DNA from: Siphonodentalium dalli
Lineage: Eukaryota > Mollusca > Scaphopoda > Gadilida > Siphonodentaliidae
Reading direction: 5' to 3'
Length of the DNA stretch: 64,000 nt
NCBI GenBank assembly: GCA_032622095.1
Contig: CP136064.1
Coordinates: 262,923,863 to 262,987,862 of the forward strand
In this document: one piece after another, positions 1 through 11,828 of the stretch
Position numbering within the stretch: position 1 is the stretch's first letter
Layout: each line of letters opens with the position of its first letter
Notes under the pieces: model-generated
The model's database searches: none
What the model was told of the DNA's origin: nothing
What the model saw: the letters and a program-made list of their open reading frames with translations, nothing else
Position numbers and translations under genes: made by a program

Positions 1-299
1 TTTCTTGGTATATATGACGCCACTAATTAGTATGAGCAGCGCACAATCAGTAGCAAGCTGAAAAACAGTTCAGTCCTCTCGCTACGCCATGTCTGACCGC
101 TGCCGACATGTGTATTTTCTTAGTTAAATCTAACATTTTTTATTGAAGTGTTTTGTCAGTTACAATGTATTCTTGTTTGATCTAGACATTTTCAAATGAA
201 CATGGACAGTTCAGTTTCTCAAAATAATCAGAATGATTTGTAAGCTACAAAATTCTCAAATAAATAAATGTGCTATTTCTTCACGTTATGTGTAGGTGC

Positions 300-657
300 T
301 GGGTCGTCCTACTAAAATCCGACCGCACCCGATCGCACCCGATCGTTCTGGACTGCACCCTCCTAACAACTTGGCCGATCGGCCATGGATGCAGAGGGGT
401 ATTCGCTGCATGGTATGATGTCCCTTTCCACGGTCAGGCAGCTAGGAGAGGTGCGGTCAGTTCTATTTTTTTCATTTTGCGTACCTGGCGGAATCGGCCG
501 CATGTTAGGGGTTAACAGTTTCGTTTCCGCTTGAGATACCGACTTGCAGATTTGAACTTTGGTACATATAGGTCTATTCTGCACGATAGTGCCCGAACCA
601 TCTGGATCTGACCTCTCGGGCGGGGCGGTCGGGTGCGGTCGCGTTTTAGTAGGACCC
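300..657. mobile_element. MITE-like element with ~31-bp terminal inverted repeats
   Basis: The ends are inverted copies of each other. The left end starts GGGTCGTCCTACTAAAA and the right end finishes TTTTAGTAGGACCC, and similarity continues inward through CGACCGCACCCGA. The roughly 358-bp interior has no credible coding frame, so this is a non-autonomous DNA transposon. No clear target-site duplication was found, so the superfamily is open. Confidence 0.65.
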
Positions 658-789
658 GCATAATCTGGTATATCGTGCGAAGGGGTTGTCCAGTTCAATT
701 ATACTACTCGTCGTCGCCATTTTCTATTTTGCAAAACGAATTTGTGGCACTAAACGTAGACGTAGCTATTATAGCCATGTGTTTGCGAA

Positions 790-900
790 ACATCTCCATT
801 AACACATAGCATCCGTAGGCGCCATAACATCTCCATTAACACATAGCAGCCGTAGGCGCCATAACATCTCCATTAACACATAGCATCCGTAGGCGCCATT
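790..900. repeat. 37-bp minisatellite, 3 copies
   Basis: Three near-identical 37-bp units start at 790, 827 and 864. Each reads acatctccattaacacatag followed by c(a/g)(t/g)ccgtaggcgccat. No coding role is evident. Confidence 0.9.
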
Positions 901-1206
901 GATTTTCACTTGCGAGCGTATTTTCTTTTATTCAGACGTTAACATTGCGAAACAGTCAGGCTTGAAATTGCATTTACATACATTTTACCAATGGAACATG
1001 TCCAGTGGCGCGTGGGCAAGTCGTTCAATAGTCATCTCCTATTGGTTCCAGTTTATCCGGTATTGTATGTATTGTTCAACCGCTCGCCAGTGTCCATCGC
1101 CAATGGATACCAAATACCATTCTCGCTGAACACATATGGATTAAGACCGGGCTACTTCCAACGGCTACATTTACCGACAGTCCAAATCTAAAAAAGATTC
1201 CATTTA

Positions 1207-1226
1207 ATACACCTAGCTAGGTGTAT
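1207..1226. promoter_or_regulatory. Perfect 20-bp palindrome just upstream of the lectin start codon
   Basis: ATACACCTAGCTAGGTGTAT reads identically on both strands and ends 14 bp before the predicted ATG of the lectin signal-peptide exon. It could be a dimer-binding site or a 5'UTR hairpin. A regulatory role is inferred from position and symmetry only. Confidence 0.3.
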
Positions 1227-1240
1227 GTAGTGAAACCAAA

Positions 1241-1313
1241 ATGCAGGTTACAGAGAAACAATGGCTAGGAATATTCATATATGTCTGCGTAGAAACACTT
1301 GGAATTGTCACGG
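1241..1313 (+). CDS. C-type lectin gene, exon 1 (signal peptide)
   Basis: The ATG at 1241 has an A-rich context and opens a 24-codon frame beginning MQVTEKQW, followed by a hydrophobic stretch (LGIFIYVCVETLGIV) typical of a secretory signal. The exon ends at a strong donor, G|gtaagt, leaving one base over (phase 1). That phase matches the acceptor of the lectin-domain exon at 8407, which also has a phase-1 junction, and signal-peptide exons ending in phase 1 are usual for secreted lectin genes. The product would enter the secretory pathway. The join to 8407 is inferred from phase, strand and order; the 7.1-kb intron between them holds only repeats. Transcript evidence would be needed to fix the transcription start and 5'UTR. 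Confidence 0.55.
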
Positions 1314-2792
1314 GTAAGTTTTGACAAACTATTACTCGGTATATTGCATGGGAGGCCTTTTACACATTCGCAGTTCATTATTTGTGCTGAAGCGCAAATC
1401 TTTTGCCCTTTCGTTGCAAATCAGTTCCCGTTCAGCGCAAATATTTTTCACTTTCAATGCAAATATATCCTTATCACGCTTCAGTGCAATTCATTTACGC
1501 CGAAGTGTATTTATTAAATCAGCATTGAAAACGATTACTTAAGATACTATTAGATGTTGTATATTTATATCTATCTAATGCGATAATCCCTAAATTGGAA
1601 ATTGCATAATTATGCAATGTACTTATTAATGGATTATACTTGCTGTGTCTAGTTATAATATAATAGTGAATTTGTTATGGAAATATTATATGATAATTGT
1701 TAACGTATAACTTGTTTGTATAAATTGCTTGTATATCTATTATATATTTTGGAAGATCTGTTTGTTTGTTTGTTTGTTTGTGTGTTTGTAATCGATGGAC
1801 TCGAAAATGGCCCAGCCGATTTCGATGAAACTCGGTATGTGGGGGTATTTTCGGGCCAGGAGCAACATAGGCCTATTAATTTGTCCGTGCGATGTCAACT
1901 TTTCACGTGCCGAGGTCAAATCTGTTTTTACGCCGTTTTGCGCTAATATATTTCAGTTCGGTGCTTACAAATCGATTCGAAACAGCGCGAATAATAACAT
2001 GCCAGTCATAATAATGACACTATGATAATCTTTCGTGTTTCCTCTTTCCAACGATATATAATATGTATGTATCCGTTTTAGTTATCTGCCTCAATTATTA
2101 AGAAGAAGTGGTACGATCTTCTATCAGGGTAAAAACAATGCGTAACTTCTATGACGTCGTTAGAGGTCATAAAGTTAGATCACGTTAACTCTTCTCCGGC
2201 CGATGCATTTGACTGTTTCAGACGTCTTGACGATATCTCGGGCACCGATGGTAATTTATCTTTACGTTGAAACTTGATAACTATGAGGCGCGTTTATATA
2301 CTTCAGTGGAAATCAAATCGGGTTAAACTGGCGGATTTTTACGGACGAAATTTGATGCATAGGGTATCTCGGTATCCGCTGGGCCGATTTCCCGGTATCC
2401 GCTGGGCCGATTTCAACCATTTTTGGGGTGTTGGTGTTTGACCCCACCTGACCTTGACCTTCAAAATGGTCAATTCAAGGTCAAATCGGGTAAAACCGGA
2501 TGGATTTCGACGGGTACTTTTGTCGGGTGCTTTTGTTCGGGCACTGTGTTTTGGACGGGTCAAATCGTGACCCCATTTGACCTTGGCCTTCAAAATAGAC
2601 AATTCAAGGTCAAAGCCCGGACGAAGTCGGGTCACCTTCTAGTATGTATATATGTTTGGCTATGTTCCAGCTTATATGTTGGCTTTGCAAGTAAACAATC
2701 AATCAGTAAATCATTTGCGACATAGCACCTAACCCCACCTCACATATGTCCTGAGTTTCTGGGGGTGAAATTGATTTGTTATTTGCGTTTAA

Positions 2793-3360
2793 AGGGGTAC
2801 TGTATGCCATTTTCAATAAATTCCCGGTGATAACAACGATATAATATCGACAATATATTGAAAACTAAGTAATTTGAGTCGAAGATGTATTCTATAAACG
2901 TATAGGTTAATAGGTTATCTTAAAATCAAAGTTAATAATTTGATATAAATTTTATTTATGGCTGGAGCCATAAATTAAATTACGAATTTCTGTGTACAAG
3001 GCGTAATCAAAAATAATTCACGGATAGTGGATTGAGCAACGCGTGGCACACATGATCGTGTAAAAAATTATGTTGATACGGGGAGTAAAGTCAAGCCACT
3101 CGCTAACTAGTGATTATACAATGACTTAAATGAGTATATGGGACTAGTATGATATAATATAACATTTATTTTATACATTTGCTTGAAAACTGTCCAAAAA
3201 TTACTCGACAATGACAATTGGTATTTTCTCATTGCGGCTAATCTGCCCTCCGTGACATAACTTCGTACTCAACATACTTTCAAATAATGGATATCTGGTA
3301 TCTTATTCTACGACTCAGAGACTATAGAAACCAACAACAACATTTGAGTACAGTATCCCT
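2793..3360. mobile_element. TTAA-flanked MITE (family 1, complete copy)
   Basis: The element is bounded by TTAA at 2789-2792 and 3361-3364. Its ends are AGGGGTACTGTA (left) and TACAGTATCCCT (right), inverted with one mismatch in 12. The 568-bp interior is AT-rich and non-coding. TTAA duplications are typical of piggyBac-type elements, so it was probably mobilised by such a transposase. A second copy of its left half lies at 48841. Confidence 0.7.
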
Positions 3361-3698
3361 TTAAGGGTAGATGATGTACGCTTCATTGCACATGACTTAG
3401 ACTTATGATATGATATACACGCAGGGTGACCCGGCGTTGCCAGGCTAAAGTTATATGGAATCCTTCCCGTGAACATTTGGTGGGAATAAGGAATACTCTT
3501 CTCAAAGTGTTATTCTCATAAATGTTATATTCAAATGGACATCACACACCGTAATTCCCATACATGTATTATAACTTATAAGCGGTGGCTTACGTTGTCG
3601 GAATGATTGTCATTTCACTCTTATGACTAATGTGCAGGTTTTATACACAAAATGTGTAGCCCTGCTACACAATCATTATTCATTTGTTATCTTAAACC

Positions 3699-3862
3699 TA
3701 TTTGTGTAGTATATGTGTAGTTTTATGTACGTACACAAATTGTGTAATAATTTTTACACAATAAATGAGTCAATTTCTACTATTTGTGTAGTATATGTGT
3801 AGTTTTATGTACGTACACAAATTGTGTAATAATTTTTACACAATAAATGAGTCAATTTCTAA
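3699..3862. repeat. 82-bp tandem duplication
   Basis: Two almost identical units start at 3699 and 3781. Each begins tatttgtgtagtatatgtgt and contains gtacgtacacaaattgtgta. No function is apparent. Confidence 0.9.
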
Positions 3863-3970
3863 CATCAACAGATATCCATTACACATTTTGTTTATGTTTC
3901 TTATCGTGTTTTCTATTTATATTATGTCTATTTACGACTATTATGTTATTATTCTTGTCTTCAGTTTTGG

Positions 3971-4270
3971 TATTCTTCAGGGTCAGGTCGTTTAAGGTTT
4001 CGTTGATAGTTATCTTTTGGTATTCTTCAGGGTCAGGTCGTTTAAGGTTTCGTTGATAGTTATCTTTTGGTATTCTTCAGGGTCAGGTCGTTTAAGGTTT
4101 CGTTGATAGTTATCTTTTGGTATTCTTCAGGGTCAGGTCGTTTAAGGTTTCGTTGATAGTTATCTTTTGGTATTCTTCAGGGTCAGGTCGTTTAAGGTTT
4201 CGTTGATAGTTATCTTTTGGTATTCTTCAGGGTCAGGTCGTTTAAGGTTTCGTTGATAGTTATCTTCTGG
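3971..4270. repeat. 50-bp minisatellite, ~6 copies
   Basis: Units of exactly 50 bp start at 3971, 4021, 4071, 4121, 4171 and 4221. Each begins tattcttcagggtcaggtcg. The copies are almost identical, so expansion is recent. The array happens to be open in one frame but has no other coding character. Confidence 0.95.
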
Positions 4271-4576
4271 TTTTCTCTGCACTTATTTCACCTCTTCTTC
4301 TTGCTTTTGGACTATAAACCTATGCAGTTCATCAATGTTTTTAATTTTAGTATCCTGCTTTCTGTTCATGGCATCTGCTCTATACTACACGGTCGGTTTA
4401 ATGTCCATGCGTATTTGAATGTCCGTCTTGTGAAAACTAAAGATGATTGCATATCACTTTGTGATCGCTTGGTTGATAGAGTTGTCGATCGGGTTTCCCT
4501 TTGTACTGTCCGCGATCGGGTTTCCCTTTGTACAGTCGGCGATATATTCCCACTTTCGAAGTTTTCGGACTAGATC

Positions 4577-4675
4577 GTTCACATCACAGAATTGAAAACC
4601 CACTTGCCAAAAATTTTGCCAAATGAGATTTTTGTTTGCCATTGGCAAATTTGGCAAGTGGCAGCGCGAACCCTG
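4577..4675. mobile_element. hAT-like transposon end (fragment)
   Basis: The segment ends in gcagcgcgaaccctg, which resembles an inverted hAT terminus (CAGGGTTCGCGC). Inside it, 'ttgccaaat' words repeat in both orientations. A related segment with 'tagccaaat' words ends cagcgcgaacactg near 4974. No matching left ends were found, so both are partial. The complete element at 62841-63383 has closely similar ends. Confidence 0.4.
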
Positions 4676-5803
4676 TCTGTATATTATGTTAGATTTAGAA
4701 ATAAAAATATGTTTACACTAAATGTTAGAGCTTACCTTTTGCTGTTAAGTAACGATATTTCTTAAGTACGAAAATAATGAAATACATTCGTCACCTAACT
4801 TCGTCTTGAATGTCGATCAATTGAGCGCTTTTATTAATTAGGTTTCTGACTCCATGCTTTCACAGTCTCCATTTGGGGTCAAAAAAAGTTTAGCCAAAAG
4901 TTTAGCCAAATGAAATTTTTATTAGCCAAATTAGAAAAAGATTAGCCATTGGCTAATTTGGCTACCGACAGCGCGAACACTGCTCTATAGGGGTAAATTA
5001 TTCATATGTACACATTTTCAGCTCCGATGAGATAAACCGTTTGGGAGCCTCTATCCAAAATATATAAAAACAATTATTATTAGTGCCCTTTTGAGGTAAC
5101 CCGGTCCTATCTGATAATGCTTCCCGGTTCAAATTACCCCTATAAACAAATGTTAAGCTTTGATGGTTCAGCCATTTGATCGCCTATAAGTGGACAAATT
5201 AATAAACAAACACAATTTAGTTATATTAGTATAGATTGTCACATTCTTCCAGATTGGATAATGCACGGGTACTCACTGATCAATCTAAATATTATTGCCT
5301 TTAAAATATAACCATACACTCTACATGGTTAAATTTTCTCTTGGTAATTTTTTGTTATCAATGTTGGTGCCGCGACCCCGCCCTAACTCAGAGGGTGTCA
5401 CTTGGCATCGTCAAACCACATAAGTAGATTCCTCGTTATATCATTTAAGTGCCTAATATAAATTTAGAGGAAATTTCGTAACCAACATGGTTGTATCAAT
5501 GGTGGTGTCCATAACTCCCCACCCTAAACGTCACTCAGTGCCGGCAACTCGTACGTCATAAACTGCTGGAAAGTGTATCACATAGAACTGAGTACTCGCC
5601 GTTTTCTTATCCCATATAACTTAACCAATAAAAAAAGAGAGAAAATGAGCTACAGCGTGTATTAGTTATTACCAGCTCACTACGAATGTCGTGGTTCGCG
5701 TCCCCGTATAGATATGACAGGTGAGAATATATAAGTGTTCAAGTGACTTAATTCGGTTACCACTTTTTAAGGTTGTGAAATTTCAACGTCGAAATCTCCT
5801 TAA

Positions 5804-6284
5804 CCCTTTCAGTGCCAAGTCAACCCATATACCCATATACCCTGTGCCAATGCATTCTCTGATATATGCGAGTCGACCATAGGTCGCCTCGCATATAAGA
5901 GAATGCATTGGCCTAACAATTTTTCATCATTTGTTATTGTTTTTTACAATTTTTTACAATTTTAATAATTTTTTCTTATATTCTTCAACTCTTTCAGTGC
6001 CAGACTCATTTTGTAGGTTTAGTGCCAGGGAATCTTACGTTTTTCATGGGCATCAAAATTATTACTATGAATACTTGGTGATAATTTTTAGTTATAACAT
6101 GCCCCTAAGGTTTTATCCAGTTTGTTTTTAAATTCGTTATAGCATGCTTAAGCATACCCAAAAAAAATTCAACCCAAAAAAAAAATAAAATATTTTTTTA
6201 ATTTTTTTTAGGGCCGATTTTATCGACCCTGGCACTCTACAGACGTAAATTAGGGCCTCTCATCGGCCCCTGGCACTGAAAGGG
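5804..6284. mobile_element. TTAA-flanked MITE (family 2)
   Basis: TTAA lies at 5800-5803 and 6285-6288. The termini CCCTTTCAGTGCCA and TGGCACTGAAAGGG are perfect inverted repeats. CCC-starting ends plus TTAA duplications fit a piggyBac-derived non-autonomous element. Near its left end (about 5848-5912) is a hairpin built on 'aatgcattctct...atatgcga', a module also present in two MITE families elsewhere in the window. Confidence 0.8.
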
Positions 6285-6507
6285 TTAAACCGATATCCGG
6301 TTTTTGAAGTATCCGCGATGAATTATTGTGGGAGCCCATTAGTCCAATATATAGATTGATTGATTGCTGATATGTTTGGAAATTATAGAAAACACGAATT
6401 TTGAAATTTAGAGCTAATTATGAGGTAGCTACCTGATCCTGCACCGCTAGTGCGATCTGCCAACTTAGAACAACGCCATTAGATTCATTGGCATAACTAA
6501 TATGTTT

Positions 6508-6624
6508 TATATCGACGTTCTAGTGCACTCCTGTCCATACCACATTTATATCGACATTCTAGTGCACTCCTGTCCATACCACATTTATATTGACATTCTA
6601 GTGCACTCCTGTCCATACCACAAT
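6508..6624. repeat. 39-bp minisatellite, left segment (3 copies)
   Basis: Three 39-bp units contain gacattctagtgcactcctg, and the first is slightly diverged. The array stops at the left end of the inverted-repeat element at 6625 and resumes in the same orientation at 7311. This suggests one array split by an insertion. Confidence 0.85.
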
Positions 6625-7310
6625 TCGTCGCCTGAGTGCTTAAATGGTCTAAGTCCATTTTGGCGGGAAAATGAGTTATGGGTACCAGTCGATTCGTCTC
6701 GTCCAGCTCTACACATTGAGACCAAAACATCGTGCCCCGGATGTTCCATGTACTCACAATCGGGATAAATCAGTTTAAAAATCGAGTGCAAGAGTGTTCT
6801 ATGCCCATCACGAACCAATGAGATGTCATTATTGTGTCACGTGATGATGGTTTGGGTTCTTATTTGTTCTATCTCCAGCTTTTAGGGCCCGATATCTCAA
6901 AACAGATTAACGATGCCAATTATCCCCAGACGCAATATATATTTACTTTTTAAAAAAAGATCTGGTAAATACAATGTAAAATATCAGTATTATTTTCAGT
7001 TTAACATCAATATACGGCGGATATATTGAAAAAAACATTTAAGCACTGAAACAGAAATGCAAATTATTTTGAAAAATGTTCTATGTCCACTTTTATCAAA
7101 ACACATGTTTGCTAATTTCTAATAAATTATGTGTTCTATTGGCACCAAACTTGTTATTTTCACATTTATAATTACTAGCAACAATATTAGTCTATCAAAT
7201 ATGATCAAAATATGTAAGAAGTATGTGAACTGCAGATGCCAAAACTTCAAACTCGATTTCCCAACAAAACAGAAAAATGGACTTAGAACTGTTAAGCACT
7301 CAGGCGACGA
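6625..7310. mobile_element. TIR element inserted in a 39-bp minisatellite
   Basis: The left end TCGTCGCCTGAGTGCTTAA and right end TTAAGCACTCAGGCGACGA are perfect inverted repeats. Similarity continues inward to 'ggtctaagtccatttt' and its complement. The 686-bp interior shows no transposase. Both flanks are the same minisatellite in the same orientation. The target duplication is not clean, perhaps because the target is itself repetitive. Confidence 0.65.
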
Positions 7311-7510
7311 CATTTATATCGACATTCTAGTGCACTCCTGTCCATACCACATTTATATAGACATTCTAGTGCACTCCTGTCCATACCACATTTATATCGA
7401 CATTCTAGTGCACTCCTGTCCATACCACATTTATATCGACATTCTAGTGCACTCCTGTCCATACCACATTTATATCGACATTCTAGTGCACTCCTGTCCA
7501 TGCCACATTT
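7311..7510. repeat. 39-bp minisatellite, right segment (5 copies)
   Basis: Units at exact 39-bp spacing, each with gacattctagtgcactcctg, continue the array at 6508-6624. Copies differ by one or two bases. The array ends at ccatgccacatttaagccc. Confidence 0.9.
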
Positions 7511-8406
7511 AAGCCCACACTATTAGATTCCGTGTATAGATGATCATTATATTAGTGTATTAAAATCAATGACACAATTGTGTTCATGCAAGTTTAGTCC
7601 CCATCCGCCCCGTCACTGACACCAATAGTGCTAGTTTGGTTTCTTTAAACTACATCATTAGATGCCTCGTATGATGGAGATGGTTATATATAACATTGTT
7701 GGAAATCGGCGACCAGCACAATTTTATCCACGCTATTAGATTCATCATGACATGGAGATGGAGCTGACTATATACCAGTATATCACGTTTGGTGGATATC
7801 GGCGAATAAACACATGCTTTATCAAATTAAGTTCCCCCATCGTTGACCCAAACGCACAAATTTTTTATTTTTAAACCATACAATTAGGCTCCTTGTATCA
7901 TGGTGGGGAGAATAACATTATGTATCAAACAGCGTCACTTTAGAAAAACACAACCTGCACCATTATCTTGCTCGTAAAACGTTACCCCTGTTACAGTTCT
8001 TTGGAGACATCTAAATGGTCCTTCATAATTTTTATAGAACACAGTCAGACAGACAGACATACATTCGCAAATATAGATATAGATTTACGCTTGCCCGCAA
8101 ATGATTTGGGCTTCAATGCAGCGCAAACAAAGTACATTTCAGCGCAAATAATGAAATATACAAGTAATGAATATATGTAAAAGATTCCTCGCATATGGCG
8201 GGACATTTGTTAACTGCAATTAAATTCACGAATAAATTTTGCCATTGATTTGTTATATATAGAGCATCTACACGTACAACAAACAGAAGGTACGGGAGCA
8301 AGAACACTTACTATCTTTTCGGCACAATGTAATCTGTATTCTAAGATGCATCTGAACGCAGACAATTTCGCCGACTAAAATAATATGATTCCTGTGTCAA
8401 TTGTAG

Positions 8407-8604
8407 GTCAATGTATGAACACATTTTATGATGGTGCCGCATCGATATCTCCTGGAGAGACCCACCAATACGGTACATCATGCTACTACTTCTTTGGAGG
8501 TAATATGGATTATCTTGCAGCCAAAGTATTGTGTAGCAGCGGAGGGGGTCATGTTCTGTTTTTGGAATCAAATGGAGAAAGTAAGGGACTGGGTCTGCTT
8601 TTTG
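8407..8604 (+). CDS. C-type lectin gene, exon 2 (N-terminal half of the domain)
   Basis: This 198-bp exon lies between an acceptor (caattgtag|G) and a strong donor (G|gtgagt). Both borders are phase 1, so it is a symmetrical exon. It encodes a lectin-domain N-terminal half: an early cysteine (GQC), then GTSCYYFF, then an Ala-x-x-x-Cys segment (AAKVLCSS) and HVLFLESNGESKGL. The extra early cysteine indicates the 'long-form' fold. Lectin domains of this family bind glycans or proteins extracellularly, and in bivalves they are commonly immune recognition proteins. The C-terminal half is expected on the next exon and matches 20767-20976. If unspliced, the frame would stop two codons past the donor. 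The family call is firm; the ligand is unknown. Confidence 0.75.
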
Positions 8605-9284
8605 GTGAGTAGTATAGTGTACACATATTAACTTCCTTGGGTGGAATAGCGAGACCTATTATCCATTGATGGTGCCTTTGAATAGCAAGCAAGACAATCG
8701 AACGAGACCACACATTGAGGTCCATAGTTCTGCGCCAATATGGTAGCACATACCACGATAGTATTCGCAGAAATAAAACACTTTGAAACAAACGCAATTT
8801 AATCGCAACTGGAGTAGCTTAGGAAGGTCCAAATTCGGACGGGCATAAACCGTACTTGACAATAGACAAAGGTTAATACAAACATTAGTGTCAACAACAC
8901 TGGTGCTGCCTGCTACTCAGAAGACACCATCACTGTTTCACCCAAGGCAGTCAATATTTGTTTTATAATGTACTATCTGTAATAGGCTCCAGAATGGAGC
9001 TTTTATTCAGCGTCGAAATGTGCTACACCCCCTTTGTTCATTAGGGGCCTGCGGCCCCCTTGTGCACTTCGAGCACATTTAGATCTTAGACTGAGCCTTT
9101 CAGCGGCGGCCCCTTTGTGAGTTTCGCGAATATTTTTATCCTTTAAACATTTTGAAAACAATTTTGAATACATTTTGAAAATAAAAATAAAAAGGACATG
9201 GCTCATTCTAGATTCCGGATTTGGTCTACGTTGTTTGGAAGAAGGTATAAGATATTGATATACCAGCTTCGTATGCTCTGAACA

Positions 9285-9590
9285 AAATACTTGCCATGGT
9301 AACAGCCATTTTCCATCTGTTTTCGCGCAGAACGCTCTTTATTTCTACCACATCAAAAATGGATTCACACAGAACGCTCCTTTCTGTTTCATGCCGTGCA
9401 AATGGCTGCTCTTTGGGACCCAAACACCGTGTGCAAAGTTGTATTTTGTATGACTGCAATGCGTCCTTCTGGGACATATACTGCCCGTGGAAAGGTAGTT
9501 CAAGTTTTATGGACCTATTTCGATAGAGAGGAAAACTAAAAAGCGAATATAATTAGATGTATTTTGGAGTGCAAACCGCCATGTGGCTTT
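9285..9590. repeat. Dispersed repeat, copy 1 of 2
   Basis: It shares ordered blocks with 26935-27230: 'cagaacgctctttattt', 'gggacccaaacaccgtgt', 'gtattttggagtgcaaaccg'. The copies are clearly diverged. Short open frames span both but contain no recognisable domain. The repeat type is unknown. Confidence 0.65.
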
Positions 9591-11239
9591 CAGTTAACAA
9601 TATTTTGTAATTTAAGTTTGAATATTTATTTATTTTAGACTGTTTGCGAATTAGCAGGACCACTTATACCAGGGTTGATTTCTGATTATGTGCATAATGC
9701 GCGTAAATAACTGACAGGGCTGACCAAATATTGAAAACATGCAGCGGTCGATGTTTTCTCATTCAGGATTCAAAAGATATCTTGTATCATTCTGTGTACG
9801 CACATCTACGGAAACTTATAGCAAATGCACTGGGGCCGAACATATACATGTATGTGTACTAATGTTCCATTTCTAGCTAAATCCTCGGGATTCGATTTGT
9901 GAAACACAGCCCATGTTTACGAAAGGGTTTATGTTGACGGGTGACGTCATCCCATTTGAATAGAGCAAGAGGTTGATTCGGGGGAAATAACGTTATAGTT
10001 TTATAAAATTAAAAACAAATTTGTTCCATGGAAACACAACGGTTTGACAAGAGACAAAACGGGAATGAATGCATGTGTTCCAACATGAAACATTCTGTTA
10101 TCGTAAATAGGTTGTCAATGGAACGTATACGTTATAGTGGTTGATTGGCGGCAACATGGTGTGACATTGACGCCAGGGCGCTATGTTCAACCTGTGCGAC
10201 TTTGGGTAGCATATAGAGCTTGATCTGCATGTACACCCCCTCCCTCTGTGCGGATTTTTGGGGTTATATCATTGTAGAACTATATCAGTACTTCAATTTG
10301 CCGGTTGTTTGTCATCTGGTTCTTGGGGCTTTCTAGAGTTAAATCCAAGATGGCCACCACAATTGAATATCTGACCTGGTAAATTTAATTCGCAATTACT
10401 CAGGAAGTTTATGAGACATTAATTTGTGTTATATGTCATTCTATTGATAATTGAGTACTTCTTGTTTGTTGGTATGAATACATTTTACATATGTCGCAGG
10501 GATTTATTTCTTTTGGGGAAATCATTGTATGCACATGTGTGAATAATAGTATACATATATGTGTATATACGATAGACATTTATAGTTGTATGAGTCCGAG
10601 AACATAGGTATATATTTCCATCGTCGCCACGAGGGTTGGGGTAAATGAAATGGAACAATCTCACCTTAAAATATCTTTATATGTTTATGTTGATGATATC
10701 ATATATGGTGTCTCATGATACAGCGCTGTACATAAATATGTAGGTATACATGTGAGACGTCTAAATATCTTCGCAGCTAGAATTCCTCTGCAATTACCAA
10801 AGTATAACAATAGTAAATGAACTGAACATTTTATATATACTTTGTCATTTGTTTTATTTATTACTGGCTTAACGCTTGACACAATATGTTTGCTATATCC
10901 ATTAATGTGAGCCTGTCCGCATACGAATATGAACGCGGTCTGCATGGTGTATATTTTTTTCGTTTTTTGTTATGGCTACCCTTAAATCTACATATCGGTT
11001 TAACTACGGTTCGCATTATGACACACCTGTACTCACACTGGCATATTGGTAAAGTTCTTGTTATTACACCAGGCTAAACAAATGCCACAAATACAGACAA
11101 TTTGAATACATGTAGTCCACCTTAATTTAGTGCATTGCATTTTGCAACGATACGAGTACAGGGAAAATTGATCAAAAGATGGGTCGACTCTGGCTGGGTT
11201 TTTTTTTGCATATTCAATATTCCCATTGAGTCATGACTC

Positions 11240-11783
11240 TTGGTGTGCAGTTTTGGTTGCAGTGAACTTCGCTTAGATATGTATGATAACTTTATAGCCG
11301 AAAGCCGGTGTGTAATTGTGGCACAGAGATCGAGGATGCCTTTCACTACTTTTTCGAATGTCCATTGTTCCGACCGCAAAGAACTAAATTATATGATAGA
11401 CTAGATGAGTATGCTTTCACAATATTAGACGTAAATCACTTTCTCAGAGGCGCTCCAAGCATTCCACACAATCGATACCAGCTACTCTTTTACATTGTAC
11501 AAAAATATATATCAGAAAGTAAACGTTTCACTTAACGAAGAACAATCGTAAACAACTTGCGACACGGCATGGCATTAAATATACAGGAGAGGACATCAGG
11601 ACCGGTATAACATCAATCACCAGACATCATCATCAACATTCTTATTATTACATGTACATTATATCTGTTATTCATCTTGTTTAAACATTTGTGTAAATAT
11701 TGTCGGGAGAGGGGCCACCTTAAGTTGTTATAACTTGTCCCCCAATCCCTTGTAAACTGAGTTACAATAAATATGTTTAAACC
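11240..11783 (+). pseudogene. LINE reverse-transcriptase C-terminal remnant (copy A)
   Basis: The reading frame encodes SELRLDMYDNFIAES followed by CVCNCGTEIEDAFHYFFECP. This is a Cys/His cluster of the kind found at the C-terminus of non-LTR retrotransposon ORF2 proteins, after the RT domain. Nothing of the RT or endonuclease is present upstream, so it is a 5'-truncated remnant. The frame is open for about 75 codons and stops at 11533. The 3'UTR runs to acaataaatatgtttaaacc, directly followed by the end of a TTAA MITE. The stop in this copy and in C is absent from copy B, whose frame runs 25 codons further. Confidence 0.65.
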
Positions 11784-11828
11784 AAGCTTTATTTGGCCGG
11801 TTTTGGCCGTTTTGTTGGGTAAAGGGTT
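11784..11828. mobile_element. Truncated end of a TTAA MITE (family 3), copy A
   Basis: The sequence aagctttatttggccggttt, then ttggccgttttgttgggtaaaggg and TTAA, is the inverted right end of the MITEs at 34422 and 53584. Only about 45 bp survive. The LINE 3' end abuts it directly, so the LINE probably inserted into the MITE. The same junction occurs at about 14712 and 17641 in copies B and C. Confidence 0.7.

Larger units (their letters stand above)
1314..8406 (+). other. Predicted lectin intron 1, repeat-filled
   Basis: There is no supportable coding exon here. 1314-1757 is AT-rich with nothing recognisable. A (TTTG)n tract at 1758-1788 leads into a repeat-like block, 1795-2030. Segments near 2370-2460 and 2560-2640 carry internally repeated 'gacctt(g)accttcaaaat' motifs. 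The remainder holds the MITEs and minisatellites listed separately. 7511-8400 shows nothing specific. Confidence 0.5.
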
